This document shows, piece after piece, positions 9,200 to 18,051 of a DNA stretch of 51,136 bases. A program made the position numbers and the translations under genes. The stretch's first letter is position 1. Each line of letters opens with the position of its first letter. This DNA comes from Alphaproteobacteria bacterium (GTDB taxonomy: Bacteria; Pseudomonadota; Alphaproteobacteria; UBA3830). Location of the stretch: assembly GCA_015062335.1 (NCBI GenBank), contig SUUU01000001.1:76312-127447 (forward strand), given 5' to 3'. The notes under the pieces are model-generated. The model worked only from the letters and a program-made list of their open reading frames with translations. It was not told the DNA's origin and did not search any database.

Positions 9200-9943
9200 A
9201 TGCAAGTTCTAGCAATTAAGACACCTAGAGTTGAGTTTAATGATAATATCGATTCAGTATTGGATATTTTGTCACCTTTAAACGAAAAAACAATTGTTGC
9301 GATTACTTCAAAAATCATCAGTTTTTGTGAAGGACGCTATGTTTCTAAAAAAGATATCAGTAAAAGACAATTAATAGAGCAAGAAGCAGATGAAATATGT
9401 GATTTGCATCGTGATGATGATCCGTTCAGCATGTGCTTGACGATAAAGAATAATTTGTTAATTCCTTCTGCCGGTATAGATGAATCCAATGCAAATGATT
9501 CATACATTTTATATCCTAAGAATGTATGGGATTCTGCAGCTTATATTTGGAATTATTTAAAAGAAAAAAATCAAATATCTGATCTTGGAATAATTATTAC
9601 TGATAGTCATACAACAATGATGCGACGTGGTGTTACCGGTATTGCGCTCAGTTGGTGTGGATTCAAACCGGTGTATTCTTACGTTAATAAACCTGATTTG
9701 TATGGTCGTCCTTTGCAATTTACACAAGTTAATATTGTTGATGCTTTAGCTGTATCTGCCGTTTTTGCTATGGGAGAAGGTAATGAGCAAACGCCCATAG
9801 CTATTTTGACTAACGTGCCTCATATAAAGTTTACAGAGTCGATACCAACTCTTCAGGATATTGAAAGCATTAATATTTCTAAAGATGAAGATCTGTACGG
9901 ACCTTTACTTAATGCTGTAAAGTGGACCAGAGGCAACAACTAG
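9200..9943 (+). CDS. CofE/FolC2-like gamma-glutamyl ligase
   Basis: 247-aa member of the F420-0:gamma-glutamyl ligase (CofE, COG1478) family. Recognisable pieces are TIVAITSKIISFCEGR near the N-terminus, NLLIPSAGIDESNAN, IIITDSHTTMMRRG and GRPLQFTQVNIVDALA. Bacteria lacking F420 use this family for something else; one branch has been proposed as an alternative folylpolyglutamate synthase (FolC2), adding glutamate to folates in the cytosol. Start ATG 9200 is preferred over in-frame TTG 9185 because GGAGGT at 9191-9196 is well placed. The gene follows the permease by 19 nt on the same strand, so it is probably cotranscribed. It converges, with a 4-nt overlap, on hdaA. Family is firm, substrate is inference. 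Confidence 0.82.
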   Translation: MQVLAIKTPRVEFNDNIDSVLDILSPLNEKTIVAITSKIISFCEGRYVSKKDISKRQLIEQEADEICDLHRDDDPFSMCLTIKNNLLIPSAGIDESNANDSYILYPKNVWDSAAYIWNYLKEKNQISDLGIIITDSHTTMMRRGVTGIALSWCGFKPVYSYVNKPDLYGRPLQFTQVNIVDALAVSAVFAMGEGNEQTPIAILTNVPHIKFTESIPTLQDIESINISKDEDLYGPLLNAVKWTRGNN

Positions 9944-10605
9944 TGATTTTTTTGCAAATATCGATGAACCAATCTAAGCGAAATATTTCTCTTTTCTTGC
10001 AAAGATAATTTATCTAGCATCCTAAGAATTTCGGAAATTGTACTTACGTTACGTTCGCTGGTTTTTAGAATATATGTAACAACATCATCCGAAATACTGA
10101 TTTCATAATCATGGGCTATTTTTTTTGTAATTTTAAATAGTAACTCATCGCCCGGATCCTGAATTTCAACATGAGACAGAGACAGCAACCTTGATTTTAA
10201 ATCTTTTAACGATAAGCCCCATAAATGAGGGGATAATCTGTCAATGATTAAAAATGAACGATTTTTTTCATGAGCGATATTGTAAAAATGAAATAGCCAA
10301 TCCTGATGATCTGAAAAATTTTTTATGCCATCTAATATAAAATTACAATCACTTTCAAATAAATCTCGCGGATCGTGGTTTATGCTATCTTTTAGAATGT
10401 ACACTGCGTGCGCAGATTGAGCCCAAAGTGATGATAAATGAGATTTTCCGACTCCTTTATTTCCAGTGATAATGACTCCGTTGTTGTTCCAATGCGGCCA
10501 TTGCATTAGTGTTGATAGCGCTGCGTAGTTTTCATCACTTTCGATAAAATCATGCCAATTTAAACTTTCGACTTTATGAAAATCGAATACTTCTTGGGAT
10601 GTCAT
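9940..10605 (-). CDS. hdaA: Hda/DnaA-like regulator of replication initiation
   Basis: 221-aa AAA+ protein of the DnaA-related Hda family, which stimulates ATP hydrolysis by DnaA when bound to the beta clamp and so prevents re-initiation. Walker A is GNKGVGKSH (residues 48-56), followed by a Walker B-like region and a short C-terminal lid. The DNA-binding domain of DnaA is absent, as expected for Hda. ATG 10605 overlaps the stop of the perM gene (ATGA). The perM-hdaA pair is conserved in Alphaproteobacteria, which supports the assignment although overall conservation is weak. Confidence 0.8.
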   Translation of the reverse strand: MTSQEVFDFHKVESLNWHDFIESDENYAALSTLMQWPHWNNNGVIITGNKGVGKSHLSSLWAQSAHAVYILKDSINHDPRDLFESDCNFILDGIKNFSDHQDWLFHFYNIAHEKNRSFLIIDRLSPHLWGLSLKDLKSRLLSLSHVEIQDPGDELLFKITKKIAHDYEISISDDVVTYILKTSERNVSTISEILRMLDKLSLQEKRNISLRLVHRYLQKNH

Positions 10606-11651
10606 TGTTTGTACACCTGGCTTGCATGAAATTGGGGAAGAAGTAAGTTAATAATGCCTCTGAAAATAGCTATTACTGGAATCGCAATCAAAACGCCGAT
10701 TACTCCCAACAATTGATACCCGGCAAAAAAAGAAAATAGTATCCAAAGCGGATGAAGTCCTGTACCTGTCCCCACAAACTTAGGCGATAGTATGTATCCT
10801 TCAAATATTTGCCCTATAAAATAAGCAATAATAAATACGCATAATGTTGTCAATGAAAAATAAGGAATCGACACGAAAATAATGAGAAATCCGGCTAAAA
10901 GAGCACCTATAAAAGGGATAAACGAAAAAGTCCCTGATAAAATACCTAAAAATAATGAATTGGGAATTCCGAGAACAAACAATACTCCCGCATAATACAC
11001 GGATAGGATCGCAACAACATAGCACTGAGCGTGAATAAAGCTAAACAAAGATTTGCGAATGACAGAAAAAATCGTATTCAATATGCCGTGCTGTCGCAGA
11101 GGAATAAATTCGTATATTTTGGATGAAAAAAGATTCCAATCTCGAGAAAAATAAAAAAATGAGATTGGCATTATAATGAAAAATGAAATGAATGAAGCGA
11201 TTGTATTTTTTTGAGCCATTAATCCTTGTATAACAGATGATATAATGTCGGCGTGTTGGTTTAGATATTTTTGCGTAGCAATCCTTATGCTGTCGATATA
11301 GTCTCGATACAGCTCAGAGCTATTTGATAAAAATAGGTTATCAAAAAAATTGCAAAAATTCGTATAGTATTCAGGAAATTTTTCTGCGATATACACGATA
11401 TAGTCTTTTATTTTCGGTAATATTTCAAATCCTGCGAAAATGAATACGGTTATGGATAATAACGAAAAAATTGCACAAACTAGCGAGCGATTGATTTTCA
11501 ATGACAACAAATCTATCAATGGAACAAACAGATAGGCTAAAATAAAACCGACGACAAAAGGATAACAAGTCGAGGAAAAAACATAAAAAAACAACAATGT
11601 AAACGACAACAAAATTCCGAGTACTAAGACTTTTTTATTTAAATAGCTCAT
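10602..11651 (-). CDS. AI-2E family transporter (PerM-like)
   Basis: 349-aa inner-membrane protein with about seven to eight hydrophobic segments, the AI-2E/PerM permease layout. The C-terminal half has the family features GTFSFIPFIGALL and EGYILSPKFVGTGTGLHP. The transported compound in this clade is unknown. Its start overlaps the end of the phosphatidyltransferase gene by 17 nt and its end overlaps hdaA by 4 nt, so it sits in the middle of a tightly coupled operon. Confidence 0.88.
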   Translation of the reverse strand: MSYLNKKVLVLGILLSFTLLFFYVFSSTCYPFVVGFILAYLFVPLIDLLSLKINRSLVCAIFSLLSITVFIFAGFEILPKIKDYIVYIAEKFPEYYTNFCNFFDNLFLSNSSELYRDYIDSIRIATQKYLNQHADIISSVIQGLMAQKNTIASFISFFIIMPISFFYFSRDWNLFSSKIYEFIPLRQHGILNTIFSVIRKSLFSFIHAQCYVVAILSVYYAGVLFVLGIPNSLFLGILSGTFSFIPFIGALLAGFLIIFVSIPYFSLTTLCVFIIAYFIGQIFEGYILSPKFVGTGTGLHPLWILFSFFAGYQLLGVIGVLIAIPVIAIFRGIINLLLPQFHASQVYKQ

Positions 11652-12174
11652 CTTTGATCCATCGATACCTAATTACATACTCTATTCCTGAATATACTGT
11701 CGATAAACTCACAACCCATTCAAGCATATCTAATGATATATTGATGGATACTGACTTACAAGTTAAAAGCGCAATAGCGAATATCAATTGGATAGTAGTA
11801 TTTATTTTGCTTGATAATAACGGAGAAAATTTCATTTGAACATTTGAAATTAAGCAGATCAATACTATAAATAAAATCAATAAATCTCTTCCAATAACTA
11901 ATGTGGTCAGATACAAAGAAGTAAATTCAGCATAATAAAATGAAGCATAAGTCATAGATATCAGAATCTTATCGGCAACCGGATCTAACATTGCACCGAA
12001 TTTAGAACAAATATTTAACTTTCTTGCTATGTAACCATCGAAGAAATCCGATAAAGCAGCAACAACAAAGATAAACAAAGACAATGTAAAATTTTTACAA
12101 AAGAACATAATCACAAAAATAAATGATAGAAGAATTCGGAAAAATGATAAAATATTGGGAACCCATCTAATCAT
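11635..12174 (-). CDS. pgsA: CDP-alcohol phosphatidyltransferase (PgsA-like)
   Basis: 179-aa membrane enzyme with the complete CDP-alcohol phosphatidyltransferase signature D-x2-DG-x2-AR-x8-G-x3-D-x3-D, here DFFDGYIARK followed by G and DPVAD (residues 42-66). It probably makes phosphatidylglycerol phosphate from CDP-diacylglycerol and glycerol-3-phosphate at the inner membrane. Several hydrophobic helices follow. The start overlaps the DUF2066-like gene by 8 nt. Substrate specificity (PgsA rather than another family member) is inferred from length and sequence type. Confidence 0.82.
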   Translation of the reverse strand: MIRWVPNILSFFRILLSFIFVIMFFCKNFTLSLFIFVVAALSDFFDGYIARKLNICSKFGAMLDPVADKILISMTYASFYYAEFTSLYLTTLVIGRDLLILFIVLICLISNVQMKFSPLLSSKINTTIQLIFAIALLTCKSVSINISLDMLEWVVSLSTVYSGIEYVIRYRWIKDELFK

Positions 12175-12721
12175 TTACGGACGCAAATCTTATGCGATGT
12201 TTTAATAAAACAGATTTCTGACTTTTGTTAATTTTTAGAACTATCCGCTTTCCCGAAAACTTAACTACGGTAAACGATGTAAGAATATCTTGGCAAGCAG
12301 GATAATCTGCGCGATATATAGCTATCAAAGAATAATCTGAGAGAGGAGATTCACTGCTATCAGAAATTTTTATTCCATACTCAGCTAACAGAGTATTTAC
12401 CCTTTTTTTATCAAATCTGAAAGAAAACTTTGCACTGTAAGAATTTCCAGCCATTTTCTCATTTGAGATAGAATAATCAAAAATACATCGCTGAATCTGA
12501 TTCGAATTTACTTTTTCTCTGACAGATTCAGCCTCCGGATATCGTAATACAATCAACTCTTGAAATCCTCTTGCTTTTGCCGCATCTAGCGCCTTTTGCT
12601 TCGCTCGAATCAAATCGGAATCAACGATTTTTTCCGAAATTTCATCAACGCTATCATACTCGCACGAACAATTCGACGCAAAACAAAACACGAACAATAA
12701 CGCAAAAAGGCTCTTTTTCAT
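12167..12721 (-). CDS. DUF2066-like exported protein
   Basis: 184-aa protein with an N-terminal signal sequence (residues 1-20; MKKSLFALLFVFCFASNCSC, with cysteines but no clean lipobox). The remainder resembles the N-terminal half of DUF2066 proteins: the ALDAAKARGFQELI segment, then a beta-rich region ending VKFSGKRIVLKINK. Function is unknown. It is shorter than typical DUF2066 proteins. Position upstream of pgsA/perM/hdaA matches the alphaproteobacterial arrangement. ATG 12721 is chosen; the frame also has a TTG one codon earlier. It starts 3 nt after the ndk stop. Confidence 0.7.
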   Translation of the reverse strand: MKKSLFALLFVFCFASNCSCEYDSVDEISEKIVDSDLIRAKQKALDAAKARGFQELIVLRYPEAESVREKVNSNQIQRCIFDYSISNEKMAGNSYSAKFSFRFDKKRVNTLLAEYGIKISDSSESPLSDYSLIAIYRADYPACQDILTSFTVVKFSGKRIVLKINKSQKSVLLKHRIRFASVND

Positions 12722-12724
12722 CAA

Positions 12725-13147
12725 TTAATCAATTATATCCGCCTTGCTGAAAAAGAAAGCTATTTCTATTTCTGCATTTTCAGGACTATCAGACCCATGA
12801 ACGGCATTGTGTTCAATGCTTTCACCGAAATCTCTACGAATAGTGCCAATTTCTGCGTTTGCAGGATTCGTTGCTCCCATGATTTCTCTATTTTTCAACA
12901 CAGCATCCTCTCCGCTTAAAACTTGCACAACGACAGGACCGGATGACATATAATCGCACAAGCTATCGTAGAACGCTCTCTCTTTATGGCATGCATAAAA
13001 TGCTTGAGCTTGCTCTTTTGTCAGCTGAATGCGCTTCATTGCAACGATACGCAATCCTGCTTGTTCAAATCTTGCATCGATACTACCAATCAAATTTCTT
13101 GCGACTGCATCTGGTTTAATAATAGAAAGTGTTTTCTGTAAAGCCAT
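12725..13147 (-). CDS. ndk: Nucleoside diphosphate kinase
   Basis: 140-aa cytosolic kinase that moves the gamma phosphate from ATP to other (d)NDPs through a phosphohistidine. The catalytic H117 lies in NAVHGSDS, and KPDAV near the N-terminus and RxxFG-type residues (RRDFGES) are present; length is normal. The frame extends to 13174, but ATG 13147 with AGAGGA upstream gives the standard [15 protein letters not shown] start. It follows holC by 8 nt. Confidence 0.97.
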   Translation of the reverse strand: MALQKTLSIIKPDAVARNLIGSIDARFEQAGLRIVAMKRIQLTKEQAQAFYACHKERAFYDSLCDYMSSGPVVVQVLSGEDAVLKNREIMGATNPANAEIGTIRRDFGESIEHNAVHGSDSPENAEIEIAFFFSKADIID

Positions 13148-13155
13148 ATTTTCCT

Positions 13156-13596
13156 CTAATTTACTTTTTCCCAACCCTTTGCGGATTGCCTCCAGTAGTT
13201 TACATTTTCTTTACAAGTTTGCAAGCCTTTATACATTACCTTTACCGTATCTTCTAAAGCGGAATCTTCAAAAATGAATAACATTTTTTCGAATTTATAG
13301 GGCCATACTTTATAATCCAATGTATCTACTAATACAGCAACTGTAGCATTGTTCGGATTTTCAATTTCTGATGTAAAATAAATCGGTTGCTTTTCTGGAA
13401 AACCAAGACTTTTATCTCCGTGAGGAATAAATGCATTTGTAGAAAAAGTCCACAAAGTTTTATCAATCAATCGAACTCGCTCAACCATTGGGCTGTAAAA
13501 AATACATCTCTTCCCCGTTAAATAAACTTTTTCCAGTAATTTAACCGCAGATGAAGCTAAGTTTCCATGACTAACTTGATAAAAACCCAGCTCCAT
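13156..13596 (-). CDS. holC: DNA polymerase III chi subunit
   Basis: 146-aa HolC homologue. Chi links the clamp-loader to single-strand binding protein on the lagging strand. The N-terminus [23 protein letters not shown] and the central [11 protein letters not shown] segment are typical of alphaproteobacterial chi (written here as two separate motifs). It lies between pepA (12 nt upstream) and ndk, the usual alphaproteobacterial order. Confidence 0.88.
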   Translation of the reverse strand: MELGFYQVSHGNLASSAVKLLEKVYLTGKRCIFYSPMVERVRLIDKTLWTFSTNAFIPHGDKSLGFPEKQPIYFTSEIENPNNATVAVLVDTLDYKVWPYKFEKMLFIFEDSALEDTVKVMYKGLQTCKENVNYWRQSAKGWEKVN

Positions 13597-13608
13597 CTTT
13601 GTTGAATC

Positions 13609-15120
13609 CTATTTTATATAATTCTTTTCTAATAAATCATACAACAAATGCACTCCAAATCCGGTAGCGCCATTGTTTGCACATATAAAAAGATTGTCTT
13701 TACAGGTTTCAACGCCGGCAATATCGATATGAGCCCACTTTTTTCCGTTAACGAAGCGTTGCAAGAATTGTGCAGCGGTTGTACCACCTGCACGCGTACC
13801 CCTTTTGCTTAAATTCATCATATCCGCAATATCTGAATCAATAGATTTGTCGAAATGATCCGTTAAAGGCATTCTCCAAACTTTTTCTCCTGTTTCTATC
13901 GCTGACAATTTAATTTGATCTGCTAGATCATCACAATTCGAGAATAGTCCCGCGAATTCGTGCCCTAAAGCGACAACAATTGCCCCGGTCAAAGTCGCCA
14001 GATCGATGATTGCTTTGGGATTATATTTTTCCTGAGCATACCACAACGCATCTGCCAAAATCAGTCGACCTTCAGCATCTGTGCTCATGATTTCTATTGT
14101 TTGACCTGACATCGATTTTATCACATCCCCAGGGCGTTGCGCAGAGCCTGACGGCATGTTTTCGACTAACGCCATAATTCCGACAACGTTTACCGGAAGC
14201 TTGTTTGATGCGATAGCCTTCATTAATCCTAATACCACCCCTGAGCCTGCCATGTCATAGCGCATCTCATGCATACCATCATCAGGTTTGATACTGATAC
14301 CGCCACTATCAAATGTTACGCCCTTTCCGACAAAAGCAACTGGCTGATCATTTTTATTCGATGAGCCATTCCAACGAAGTACTGCAAGACGAGGAGAGTG
14401 AATACTACCTTGACCTACCCCCAGTAATGCATGCATCCCCAATTCTTGCATTTTTTCTGTTTCGAGGATATCAACTTCAACACCAAGAGGTGTTAACTCT
14501 TCTTTTGCTCTCTGTGCCAATGTTTCAGGATAAATAACATTTGCCGGTTCAGATATCACCTCGCGGGCTAAAAATATACCTTCTGACAGCTTTTGAAATG
14601 AATTGAATTTCTGAGCTAGCTCGGAGGCATTATCTGAAATCAAAACAATTTGCCTTAATCTCTGTTTGCTCTCGTTCTTGGTTTTATACTTGTCGAACGA
14701 CCATGATTTCAGTAATGAACCAAAGCCCAGCCGCAGCAAAAAATCTTCAGATGAAGTCGAAAAATCGTCTTTGGATAATAACACTGAAACTGTTTCATCA
14801 AGGAAAGAAGCTGCACAGAAAATTTTTGCACCCAACTTTTCAAATTGAACCTCTGTTAATTTAGTGTCCTTTTTCCCCAGGCCAATCAAGATAATGTTAT
14901 TATAAATTTCAGAATCTGATACAAACGACAAAGAATCGCCGAATTTGCCCTCAAATTTTCGAACAGAAATATTCTTTTTGATAATTTCCAGAAGTGAGTC
15001 ATCGATGCGGTGTGCGTTTGAAGCTAAACGACCACCCTCATAAACTCCCACTACAATTGATGAATTTTCTTCGGGAACATTTGCAAAACTAACTTTTTCT
15101 AATACCACAACAACCTCCAT
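13609..15120 (-). CDS. pepA: Leucyl aminopeptidase (M17)
   Basis: Cytosolic manganese/zinc aminopeptidase that trims N-terminal residues from peptides. It has an N-terminal macro-like domain (about 1-170) and a catalytic C-terminal domain. Metal and active-site motifs are VGKGVTFDSGGISIKP and TDAEGRL; the usual Asn of NTDAEGRL is Ser here. ATG 15120 gives 503 aa. An alternative GTG at 15108 (499 aa) is attractive because the ATG-GAG-GTT at the 5' end itself forms a GGAGGT ribosome site 5 nt before that GTG, while nothing convincing precedes the ATG. First gene of the pepA-holC-ndk operon. Confidence 0.95.
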   Translation of the reverse strand: MEVVVVLEKVSFANVPEENSSIVVGVYEGGRLASNAHRIDDSLLEIIKKNISVRKFEGKFGDSLSFVSDSEIYNNIILIGLGKKDTKLTEVQFEKLGAKIFCAASFLDETVSVLLSKDDFSTSSEDFLLRLGFGSLLKSWSFDKYKTKNESKQRLRQIVLISDNASELAQKFNSFQKLSEGIFLAREVISEPANVIYPETLAQRAKEELTPLGVEVDILETEKMQELGMHALLGVGQGSIHSPRLAVLRWNGSSNKNDQPVAFVGKGVTFDSGGISIKPDDGMHEMRYDMAGSGVVLGLMKAIASNKLPVNVVGIMALVENMPSGSAQRPGDVIKSMSGQTIEIMSTDAEGRLILADALWYAQEKYNPKAIIDLATLTGAIVVALGHEFAGLFSNCDDLADQIKLSAIETGEKVWRMPLTDHFDKSIDSDIADMMNLSKRGTRAGGTTAAQFLQRFVNGKKWAHIDIAGVETCKDNLFICANNGATGFGVHLLYDLLEKNYIK

Positions 15121-15266
15121 AAATACGCGAAATTTTACCCGACGGAATCGCTTATTACAAGTGACTTAGACAAACGAACCTAGCAGCGGTAAAATATACC
15201 ATAGTGCTTTTGTTATTTGTTTGCGATTGCCAAAAATCGTAACAGTTTTTTATCATGATTTTTTTT

Positions 15267-15304
15267 GTCGACACCGATTTTGCACTCAGCTTTTCGATGC
15301 CGAC
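15267..15304. other. 11-bp inverted repeat after the lysine-rich gene
   Basis: GTCGACACCGA (15267-15277) pairs with TCGATGCCGAC (15294-15304), 11 pairs including two G-U, with a 16-nt loop. It starts 12 nt after the stop of the minus-strand lysine-rich gene. The following tract on that strand is A-rich, not T-rich, so it is not a canonical intrinsic terminator; it may protect the 3' end of the mRNA. Confidence 0.45.
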
Positions 15305-15316
15305 ATTAGTTGATGA

Positions 15317-15712
15317 TTATTTTTTCTTATTTTTTTTTGATTTTTTTCCTTTAGTTTTCTTCTTTTTTTGATCTTTTACTTTATCGCCATCATCATCTTC
15401 CCTTTTGTCTTGTTTAAGTTCGTCTATTTTTTCTCGATGTTTTCTTGCTTTTTTTTCGTGTTCTTCTGCCTTTTTCTTATGTTTTTTTATTTTTTTTTCA
15501 GTTTTATTTTTTTTACTCTTTTTCTTTTCTTCATCTTTTATTTCATCATTATCATCGTTCAGTTCTTCTTGAATTTGTTCATCGTCATTTTCTGTATAAT
15601 CTTTGTCTTGAAAAATCTTGCTTCGTGTTTCGTGATCTACATCAAGTGAACAAGTAGTATCTAACACAGATATACAGAAGCAACAACTAAAGATTAACAA
15701 TGTTTTTTTCAT
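15317..15712 (-). CDS. Exported lysine-rich protein, unknown function
   Basis: 131 aa. A signal peptide (about residues 1-22) is followed by a short acidic region and then a long, highly charged tail that is about half lysine and otherwise mostly Glu/Asp. No fold or family is recognisable; the tail is expected to be disordered or a single charged helix. A strong AAGGAGAGAG ribosome site precedes ATG 15712, which argues it is a real gene despite low complexity. It lies between rlmN and pepA on the same strand. Similar lysine-rich exported proteins occur in intracellular bacteria, but no role can be assigned. Confidence 0.68.
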   Translation of the reverse strand: MKKTLLIFSCCFCISVLDTTCSLDVDHETRSKIFQDKDYTENDDEQIQEELNDDNDEIKDEEKKKSKKNKTEKKIKKHKKKAEEHEKKARKHREKIDELKQDKREDDDGDKVKDQKKKKTKGKKSKKNKKK

Positions 15713-15794
15713 TTCTCTCTCCTTACTATGTTAATTAATTTCTATCAAAAATTATTTAAGAAAGAGTGAATATTTGAAAACATGTTTAAATTCT

Positions 15795-16814
15795 TTAAGA
15801 GCATGTTTCATATTTTAATTGTCCGCAGGCAGCAAGGATATCATCTCCTCGAGATTTACGGATTATCGTTCGAATTTTACTTTGCGTCAAGATTTTTGCG
15901 AATTTTTCAACTTGAGTTCGATCTGATCGATAAAAATTTGCTTCCGGCCAATCATTATAAGTAATTAAGTTTACTTTTGCGGGTATTGAATGTAATAAAG
16001 GTATTAATTTTTTTGCATGACTCGATGAGTCATTTACATTTTTCAGTAACAGATACTCAAAAGTAACATACTCTGTATTGCTTTTGAGTTTATACTGCTT
16101 AGCTGCTGATATAATTTCAGATAATTTGTATTTGCGATTAATTGGCATTAGATCAGTTCTTAATTCGTCTATAGGCGCATGTAATGATATCGCTAATTTC
16201 ACACCAAACTTTGCCAACGACAGCAGTTGAGGTTCAATTATGCCGCAAGTGGATACTGTAATTTTTTGTCTGGAAAAATTATAGAGTTTTTTATCCAACA
16301 ACAATGTTAATGCTTTGAACAGATTTTCAGAATTAAGCAACGGTTCTCCCATTCCCATAAATACGATATTGGAGATTTGATATTGATCTTTCCAAAATAA
16401 CACTTGAGCCATAATTTCAGCGGATGTTAAATTTCGTGTAAATCCTTGCGTGCCGGTGTGGCAGAATTTACACCCCATTGCACATCCGACCTGGGATGAT
16501 ACACAAATTGTATTCCTTTTATCATCAGGAATAAAAACCGTTTCTATACACGATGAATCAGAAAATTGCAGTATAGCTTTTTCCGTTCCATCATTTGATT
16601 TTTTTATGGCGATGCAATTGCCACGCGATAATGTAAATTTTTGAGATAATGTTGTTCTTACCGAGAGGGGGACATCGCTCATTTCATCAAATGACGCCAC
16701 GTTTTTTTTATGAATCCAGGGAAAAACTCTTTTTGCATCCAAGATTGTTAATCCGTAATTTTCAAATAACAGTTTGAATTCAGTAAATGGAAGCCCTATC
16801 AGATTGATTGACAC
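15795..16814 (-). CDS. rlmN: Dual-specificity RNA methyltransferase RlmN
   Basis: 339-aa radical-SAM enzyme that methylates C2 of A2503 in 23S rRNA (and A37 in some tRNAs). The cluster motif CAMGCKFC has C111, C115 and C118; the C-terminal catalytic Cys is in ILAACGQL. The start is GTG 16814, with GAGGA five nucleotides upstream, inside the end of rnhA (16-nt overlap). Last gene of the ileS-lspA-lipoprotein-pgi-dapF-rnhA-rlmN string. Confidence 0.96.
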   Translation of the reverse strand: MSINLIGLPFTEFKLLFENYGLTILDAKRVFPWIHKKNVASFDEMSDVPLSVRTTLSQKFTLSRGNCIAIKKSNDGTEKAILQFSDSSCIETVFIPDDKRNTICVSSQVGCAMGCKFCHTGTQGFTRNLTSAEIMAQVLFWKDQYQISNIVFMGMGEPLLNSENLFKALTLLLDKKLYNFSRQKITVSTCGIIEPQLLSLAKFGVKLAISLHAPIDELRTDLMPINRKYKLSEIISAAKQYKLKSNTEYVTFEYLLLKNVNDSSSHAKKLIPLLHSIPAKVNLITYNDWPEANFYRSDRTQVEKFAKILTQSKIRTIIRKSRGDDILAACGQLKYETCS

Positions 16815-17227
16815 TGATTCCTCGCTAAATTATCCGCTTTTTCATTTAGCTCATCTCCCGCATGCCCTTTCACCCATTTCCAAATTATGCGATGACGTGC
16901 AGTTTGTTCAAGCAATTCCAGCCATAAATCTTTATTTTTTACCGGCTTTTTTTCGGAATTTTTCCATCCGTTTCGTTGCCAATTTTTAATCCATGATGTA
17001 ATACCATTTTTTACATAAGTGCTATCGGTAAACAATTCAACTTCTTCCGGATTTTTCAGAAATTTTAAAGCACTGATAGCCGCAAGTAGTTCCATACGGT
17101 TATTTGTTGTATTAGATTCTTTTCCAGACAATTCCTGCTCGCCTTGATCTGAAACGATAACCGCACCCCAACCACCGGGGCCTGGATTACCGCTGCAAGC
17201 TCCATCAGTATAAATTTTTACGATCAT
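16799..17227 (-). CDS. rnhA: Ribonuclease HI
   Basis: 142-aa endonuclease that cuts RNA in RNA-DNA hybrids, removing primers and R-loops. Catalytic carboxylates are visible: D8 ([11 protein letters not shown]), E45 (NRMELLA), D67 (FTDSTYV) and the late Asp in NEKADNLA. Length is normal. ATG 17227 overlaps the dapF stop (ATGA), and its 3' end overlaps rlmN. Confidence 0.97.
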   Translation of the reverse strand: MIVKIYTDGACSGNPGPGGWGAVIVSDQGEQELSGKESNTTNNRMELLAAISALKFLKNPEEVELFTDSTYVKNGITSWIKNWQRNGWKNSEKKPVKNKDLWLELLEQTARHRIIWKWVKGHAGDELNEKADNLARNQCQSI

Positions 17228-18051
17228 ATATCGATTTCCCCATGAAATACGTAGGTTGCTTCTCCTGTTTGTGTAACGTGAGAATCGTTATCAATAGAAA
17301 TATCTAAATCACCGCCGCGTTGCAAAACTTTGAGATTTTTTTCTGTTTTCCCGAGATAAAAAGATACAAATGCCGTTGCGCATGCCCCGCTGCCACATGC
17401 CGATGTTAAGCCCACACCTCGTTCAAAGACTGATAATTTTATTTGTTTTTCGCTTTGTATCTCAGCAAAAGAAACGTTAATCCTATTTTTAAATAGGGCG
17501 TGGCTCTCCAAACTTGTTCCGATTTCGAGCATGTCATTAATGGATAATGATTGATTCGCAAACAATATCAAATGAGGATTACCGATTGATACAGCACACG
17601 CCTCAGAAAAGCGACTATCTGATGATAGGTATTCTTTCAGTTCACAAACGTTAATGGATACGTCAGATATTCCTATCAAGGAATGCTCAAATGATGGAAC
17701 TCCCATATCTACGGACACCAAATTATTATTGATAGAAACCTCATATTGTTTGCTTCCAACATGGATCGTAAATTGTGAAATGCCAATGCGTTTATGAAGT
17801 AATATTCCCATGCATCGACAAGCGTTGCCGCAAATTTCTGCTGAGGAGCCATCTTGATTGAAAAATTCTGCTTCGACTTTGCTGTTTCGGACACAATATC
17901 TTACAACCAAATCGCATCCTATTCCGAGCTTTCGATCGCTTATAAATCGATAAAATTTCGATGGTAATCTTGAGACAGATTCCATCTCATCGGTATCCAG
18001 GAATACAAAATCATTTCCCAATCCATGTAATTTGTCAAATTGTACTTTCAT
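17224..18051 (-). CDS. dapF: Diaminopimelate epimerase
   Basis: 275-aa cytosolic enzyme converting LL- to meso-diaminopimelate for lysine and peptidoglycan. The two catalytic cysteines lie in CGNACR (first half) and ACGSGACAT (second half). The N-terminus KLHGLGNDF is the family signature. Start and stop overlap pgi and rnhA by 4 nt each, so all three are translationally linked. Its presence indicates the organism still makes peptidoglycan precursors. Confidence 0.97.
   Translation of the reverse strand: MKVQFDKLHGLGNDFVFLDTDEMESVSRLPSKFYRFISDRKLGIGCDLVVRYCVRNSKVEAEFFNQDGSSAEICGNACRCMGILLHKRIGISQFTIHVGSKQYEVSINNNLVSVDMGVPSFEHSLIGISDVSINVCELKEYLSSDSRFSEACAVSIGNPHLILFANQSLSINDMLEIGTSLESHALFKNRINVSFAEIQSEKQIKLSVFERGVGLTSACGSGACATAFVSFYLGKTEKNLKVLQRGGDLDISIDNDSHVTQTGEATYVFHGEIDI

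Noticed and set aside
15368-15649. Phe-rich 93-codon plus-strand frame
   Set aside because: Reverse complement of lysine codons in the lysine-rich gene; an artefact of composition.
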